Under the pieces are notes generated by a model, which was given only the letters and a program-made list of their open reading frames with translations, ran no database searches and was not told the DNA's origin. Positions 39,096-42,292 of a stretch of 42,292 nt of DNA are shown here, piece by piece. Location: IMG/VR virus record IMGVR_UViG_3300045978_000396, positions 1-42,292 of that record, one strand, 5' to 3'. Origin of the DNA: a virus. Numbering within the stretch: the first letter of the stretch is position 1; each line of letters opens with the position of its first letter. Made by a program: the position numbers and the translations under genes.

Positions 39096-39518
39096 ATGTC
39101 GGAAGAAATGGGCTTCGAACAGAAACTGTACATCGGCACCGCCGGCACGACGGCCGCGACGCAAGTGACGAACGCCACCGACGTCGATTACGACCTGCAG
39201 CCGGAGAAGGGATCGACCACCGGCCGCGGGACGGGCGCCACCGTGCCGATCAAGACGGAACGCGTGACCCAACTCGGCGCCACCGTGAACTGGAAAATGT
39301 TGAATGACCCGGCCGATGCGGTCTTGATCCTGATGATCGCCGCCGCCAAAACCGGCGCCCCGCTCGCCCTCAAGGTCACCACCAAAAGCGGCGCCGTCTT
39401 GTTCGACGGCGATTGCACGCTGTCCAAGAAGCACAGTGGGCCGCTCTCCGGCGAGAGCATGTACGACTTCACCGGCACCCCGACCAAGGAAGCCGGACGG
39501 CAGCCGATCCTCGGCTAA
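39096..39518 (+). CDS. Tail tube protein
   Basis: The 140-residue protein begins GFEQKLYIGTAGTTAATQVTN, typical of tail tube (Phi13-like) proteins, and has a beta-barrel strand pattern with WKMLNDPADAVLILMI in the centre and a final GTPTKEAGR. It would form the non-contractile tube. The 55-base gap after it has a small TGATCG/CGATCA hairpin. Confidence 0.75.
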   Translation: MSEEMGFEQKLYIGTAGTTAATQVTNATDVDYDLQPEKGSTTGRGTGATVPIKTERVTQLGATVNWKMLNDPADAVLILMIAAAKTGAPLALKVTTKSGAVLFDGDCTLSKKHSGPLSGESMYDFTGTPTKEAGRQPILG

Positions 39519-39573
39519 ACCCTTGATCGCCGTTTGCTGGCCGATCATCTCATCAGCATAAGGAAGTGCCACC

Positions 39574-40209
39574 ATGCCCCAGGGATCATTTGTTGGAACG
39601 TTTTCGCTGGGTGGAGTCAGTTTCTCCAACGGCGGAACGCCGGGATCGGTTACTGAGTTCGATCATCCCAATCCCTATGAGATTTCCCTGCCGGTGGGGA
39701 AAGCCGTCACGGACTGGGTCAAGACGGATGCCAACACGGCCGCCTGCAATCTAGCCGGCGGCCACGGTCAGACGAACGGCAAGTTTGACGTCTATTGGAG
39801 CGGCGGCGTGCGCTACGGCGTCGACGGCACGATCGTCACCAACGCGCTCGCGCTGGACGGCGGTGCGGGAGACGACTTCCCTGCCTCCGCCACAGCAGAC
39901 GTCGTGGTCTGCAAGCAGGTGCCGATCGTCTGCAACATCGACGGGGACAACATTCAAGTCATCGGCGTGTTCCTCAAGAACGACCTGGACAGCGACGGTG
40001 TGGCACACGTCGATTTCCAGGACAGCGGCAATGCGACCATTGCCCAGTTGGATCTGGTCGCCGGGTCCGTGGCGCATACGTACCAGATCGCCCTGGGTGC
40101 GACGAACCCATTCACCGGCAACCCGATTACTCAGGCTCACGCCAGTAACGGAAGCACGACGGGGCCGGCCACCCTGTACATCCTCAGCGGTGAAGACTCC
40201 ACGCCGTGA
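39574..40209 (+). CDS. Second tail structural protein
   Basis: The 211-residue protein is beta-rich without a recognised signature (SGGVRYGVDGTIVTNALALDGG; NIDGDNIQVIGVFL). Its place between the tube and chaperone genes suggests a virion protein, perhaps a tube-associated or decorating domain. Confidence 0.6.
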   Translation: MPQGSFVGTFSLGGVSFSNGGTPGSVTEFDHPNPYEISLPVGKAVTDWVKTDANTAACNLAGGHGQTNGKFDVYWSGGVRYGVDGTIVTNALALDGGAGDDFPASATADVVVCKQVPIVCNIDGDNIQVIGVFLKNDLDSDGVAHVDFQDSGNATIAQLDLVAGSVAHTYQIALGATNPFTGNPITQAHASNGSTTGPATLYILSGEDSTP

Positions 40210-40289
40210 GGCGTGTGTTGACCAAGCCTCGGCCGACTGCCGGGGGATCCCTCTGTAACTTTGCCATTGCGACGCCGGAGAGACTAGCG

Positions 40290-40862
40290 ATGACCACCTT
40301 CCGCGACGCCACCGATCGACCGTGGCGCGTCGAGATCGATGCCTTCGTGCTCGGCCAGCTGCGCGACGAGTGCCAGATCGACCTGGCGGACGTGAGCGCC
40401 GCTGGGTACGTGGCCCTGGAATTGGACGTCGTATCGCTCGTGCGGGCGCTGCAGGTCATTTGCCGCGAGCAGCTCGCAGCGGCCAAGGTCAGTCCGCGGG
40501 ACTTCGCCAAGGTCATCGCCGGCGAGGCGATCGACCGGGCTTGTGAGGCGGTCCGAGGTGCCGCGGCGGATTTTTTCCCACCCGCGCGATGGTCGAAGAT
40601 TCGCTCCCGCTGGACTCAGCGCCTCGAAGCCGCGGCCACCTGGGAAACCATTCAGCCGATGATGGCTCTGCTGAACCGGCCGGACGTGCCGGCTCAGTTC
40701 CGCGACGCGGTGATGGAGGTCGTCGGCGGGCAGCTCACGACGCTCGTAGCTACCGATTCGCCACCATCAACGGCCAGTCCGTCTGCGTCTGGCCCGGCCG
40801 AGATCCCGCCGAGTACTGCTTCTACCTCGCCGGCTTCCTCTGTCAGCGCCCCGGCGGCCTAA
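40290..40862 (+). CDS. Tail assembly chaperone, first part (G-like)
   Basis: The ATG at 40290 (GGAGAG upstream) gives 190 residues. The start MTTFRDATDRPWRVEIDAFVLGQLR and the helical remainder fit tail assembly chaperones that precede the tape measure. Codon use stays typical to about 40740. The final 40 residues in this frame turn into a Ser/Pro/Ala-rich string while the -1 frame becomes typical coding sequence, so a G/GT-type frame change is likely. Confidence 0.75.
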   Translation: MTTFRDATDRPWRVEIDAFVLGQLRDECQIDLADVSAAGYVALELDVVSLVRALQVICREQLAAAKVSPRDFAKVIAGEAIDRACEAVRGAAADFFPPARWSKIRSRWTQRLEAAATWETIQPMMALLNRPDVPAQFRDAVMEVVGGQLTTLVATDSPPSTASPSASGPAEIPPSTASTSPASSVSAPAA

Positions 40863-41107
40863 CGTTGCGGGTGCTGTGGCAGATGGCCGTGGGCCGCCGC
40901 GAAGAGTGGCGGATGCTACTGCTCAGCCAGGCCTGGGCGATCGGGCGGCTGTTCGATAAGTCGGCCAGCCGCGTGGACGTCGAACAGTTCATCCGCACGG
41001 GCAGTCACGGGGCCAGCGGCGGCGATCGCGAGCCGCCGAACCACCTGGTGGACGAGAAGGTGGCCGAGATCCTCGCCAACGGCGGCAAACTGATCGTGAG
41101 GCTCTAA
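40742..41107 (+). CDS. Tail assembly chaperone, second part (T-like) in the -1 frame
   Basis: From about 40742 the -1 frame reads as real protein (YRFATINGQSVCVWPGRDPAEY, LTLRVLWQMAVGRREEW, LVDEKVAEILANGG) with high GC at third positions. No ATG, GTG or TTG in this frame lies near; the only upstream start (40589) would give shadow sequence first. The product is therefore probably made by a -1 frameshift from the preceding gene, as for lambda gpGT, giving about 270 residues. The exact slip site is not clear. It ends directly before the tape measure ATG. Confidence 0.65.
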   Translation, partial: ARSYRFATINGQSVCVWPGRDPAEYCFYLAGFLCQRPGGLTLRVLWQMAVGRREEWRMLLLSQAWAIGRLFDKSASRVDVEQFIRTGSHGASGGDREPPNHLVDEKVAEILANGGKLIVRL

Positions 41108-42292
41108 ATGGCAAGCGGCGGAGACATTCGAGCCGGGCGCGCGTTTGTGGAGTTGTTCCTCAAGAACAACGCCTTCCTACGCGGCATGCGCGACATGCGG
41201 CGCCAACTCTCCGACGCCGGCAAGGACATCCAGGCGATCGGCCAGAAGCTGGCGGGGATGGGCGTGGCGATCGCCATGCCGTTGGCCATATCCGTCAAAC
41301 GCTTTGCGGACTTCGACGACGCCATGCGCATGGTCGGTGCCGTCAGCGAAGCGACGGGCGCGGACCTGGCGTTGATGACCGAGGAAGCCAAACGCCTCGG
41401 CGCCACCACGAGCTTTACGGCCGTGGAGGTCGCCAATCTGATGGGCGAGTTGGGAAAAGCCGGATTCTCGCCGAAACAGGTCAACGAGATGACGGCCGCG
41501 GTGCTCAATCTGGCGCGGGCCTCGGGGACCGATGCCACGCTCTCGGCTGGCATCATGGCCTCCACGCTGCGGCAGTTCGGCATGGGGGCCGAACACGCCA
41601 CGCGGGTCGCCGATGCCCTGACCGTGGCCGCTAACGCCAGCTTCAACTCCGTGGAGTCCCTCGGTGAATCCCTGAGTTACGCCGGCCCCGTGGCCGCCGA
41701 CTTCGGCATGTCGATCGAGGACACGCTCGCGATCCTGGGCGGACTGGGCAACGTCGGGATTCTCGGCAGCGAGGCCGGGACGGCCATGCGGCGCTTACTT
41801 ACGCTGACCGGTGCGGAAGCGGAAAAGCTGCAAGGCATTTTTGGCGTCTCCTTCCAGGATGCCAACAAGAACGCCCGTCCCCTGGTGGACGTACTGGAAG
41901 AGGTGAACCAGGCCACCAAGGACCTGGGAACAGGCGAACGGGCCGCCAAGTTCAGCGAGGCCTTCGGGCTCCTGGGCATCACCGCGGCCAGTGCCATCGG
42001 CCGGAGCGCCGTGTCGATCCGTGACCTGCAGGCAAAACTGCAGAACGCCGGTGGCACCGCCGACGCCACCGCCAAGAGCATGGACTCCGGCCTCGGTGGT
42101 TCGTTTCGCAAACTACTGTCGGCCGCGGAGGGCGTGGCGCTCGCCATCGGCACCGCACTCGCGCCCGCAATTCAGAACGTTGCGGCCCGGGCAACCGCGA
42201 TCGCCGGCCAGATCAAGGCCTGGGTCGAGGCGAACAAACAGGCCCTCGTCACTGCGGCGCAGTTGGCTGTGGGCCTGGTAGGTGCCGGCGGA
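41108..42292 (+). CDS. Tail tape measure protein, N-terminal part (continues at 1-1636)
   Basis: The ATG at 41108 follows the preceding stop TAA (41105-41107) directly. The frame stays open to the window end. The first 390 residues match TP901-type tape measure proteins: RAFVELFLKNNAFLRGMRDM, the FDDAMRMVGAVSEATGADL helix, and the AKRLGATTSFTAVEVANLMGELGKAGFS and LNLARASGTDATLSAGIMASTLRQFGM segments. The last 126 bases equal the first 126 of the window and the frame is the same. The final base differs (A for C), a synonymous change in a Gly codon. Confidence 0.93.
   Translation, partial: MASGGDIRAGRAFVELFLKNNAFLRGMRDMRRQLSDAGKDIQAIGQKLAGMGVAIAMPLAISVKRFADFDDAMRMVGAVSEATGADLALMTEEAKRLGATTSFTAVEVANLMGELGKAGFSPKQVNEMTAAVLNLARASGTDATLSAGIMASTLRQFGMGAEHATRVADALTVAANASFNSVESLGESLSYAGPVAADFGMSIEDTLAILGGLGNVGILGSEAGTAMRRLLTLTGAEAEKLQGIFGVSFQDANKNARPLVDVLEEVNQATKDLGTGERAAKFSEAFGLLGITAASAIGRSAVSIRDLQAKLQNAGGTADATAKSMDSGLGGSFRKLLSAAEGVALAIGTALAPAIQNVAARATAIAGQIKAWVEANKQALVTAAQLAVGLVGAGG
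42166..42291. repeat. Terminal overlap identical to 1-126
   Basis: Bases 42166-42291 equal bases 1-126 exactly; base 42292 (A) differs from 127 (C). The overlap falls inside a gene and keeps its frame, which indicates a circular assembly rather than a biological terminal repeat. Confidence 0.9.

Noticed and set aside
40571-40577. TTTTTTC as the tail chaperone slip site
   Set aside because: It is in the right phase for a -1 slip, but the 0 frame remains typical coding sequence for about 170 bases after it and the -1 frame looks like a shadow there.

Overview
The window looks like the complete genome of a temperate, tailed double-stranded DNA phage, assembled as a circle of about 42,165 bp. 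Bases 42166-42291 repeat bases 1-126 exactly, and a tape-measure gene that starts at 41108 runs off the right end and continues in frame from the left end to 1636. DNA is GC-rich throughout. The head and tail genes, one tail tube gene and a long tape measure suggest a long non-contractile tail. The host is probably a GC-rich bacterium. A planctomycete is my best guess: the main integrase has an active-site pattern I associate with that phylum, and csrA on the phage is compatible with this. That is inference, not proof.

Layout, going round the circle. Late structural genes run from 29.66 kb through the junction to 3.33 kb: small and large terminase, portal, a fused prohead protease and major capsid protein, a DUF2190-type decoration protein, head-tail connectors, tail tube, a tail chaperone pair whose coding signal changes frame, the tape measure and distal tail proteins. 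Directly behind the tail genes is an unusual four-gene chain (3333-6479) with stop/start overlaps at every junction: a Cys-rich protein, a phosphoribosyltransferase fused to a HAD-like domain, a radical SAM enzyme and a sulfotransferase-fold protein. This cassette is the best candidate for an undescribed system.

From 6.7 to 9.3 kb lies the lysogeny region: a minus-strand tyrosine integrase, an attP that carries the 3' half of a valine tRNA, repeated GTCAA sites, a structured terminator, a SieB-like exclusion protein and a leaderless-looking XRE regulator. From 9.3 to 20.8 kb lie early genes: csrA, zinc-finger-like proteins, a DUF2513 protein, a second very short tyrosine recombinase, a replication initiator carrying four 21-bp iterons inside the gene, a helicase with an HNH-like N-terminus in place of the usual DnaB N-terminal domain, a ParB-domain protein, a DUF2786 protein, a series of small genes separated by a repeated stem-loop, and a likely Tad1 anti-defence protein.

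From 21 to 26 kb lie probable lysis or accessory genes (DUF1353, a secreted protein, a possible papain-like protease, an XhlA-like membrane protein, an HExxH protein), followed by an appendage protein and a large beta-propeller tail fibre that leads back to the terminase. Three near-identical parS-like palindromes are spread almost evenly round the circle (6.7, 20.2 and 35.3 kb).
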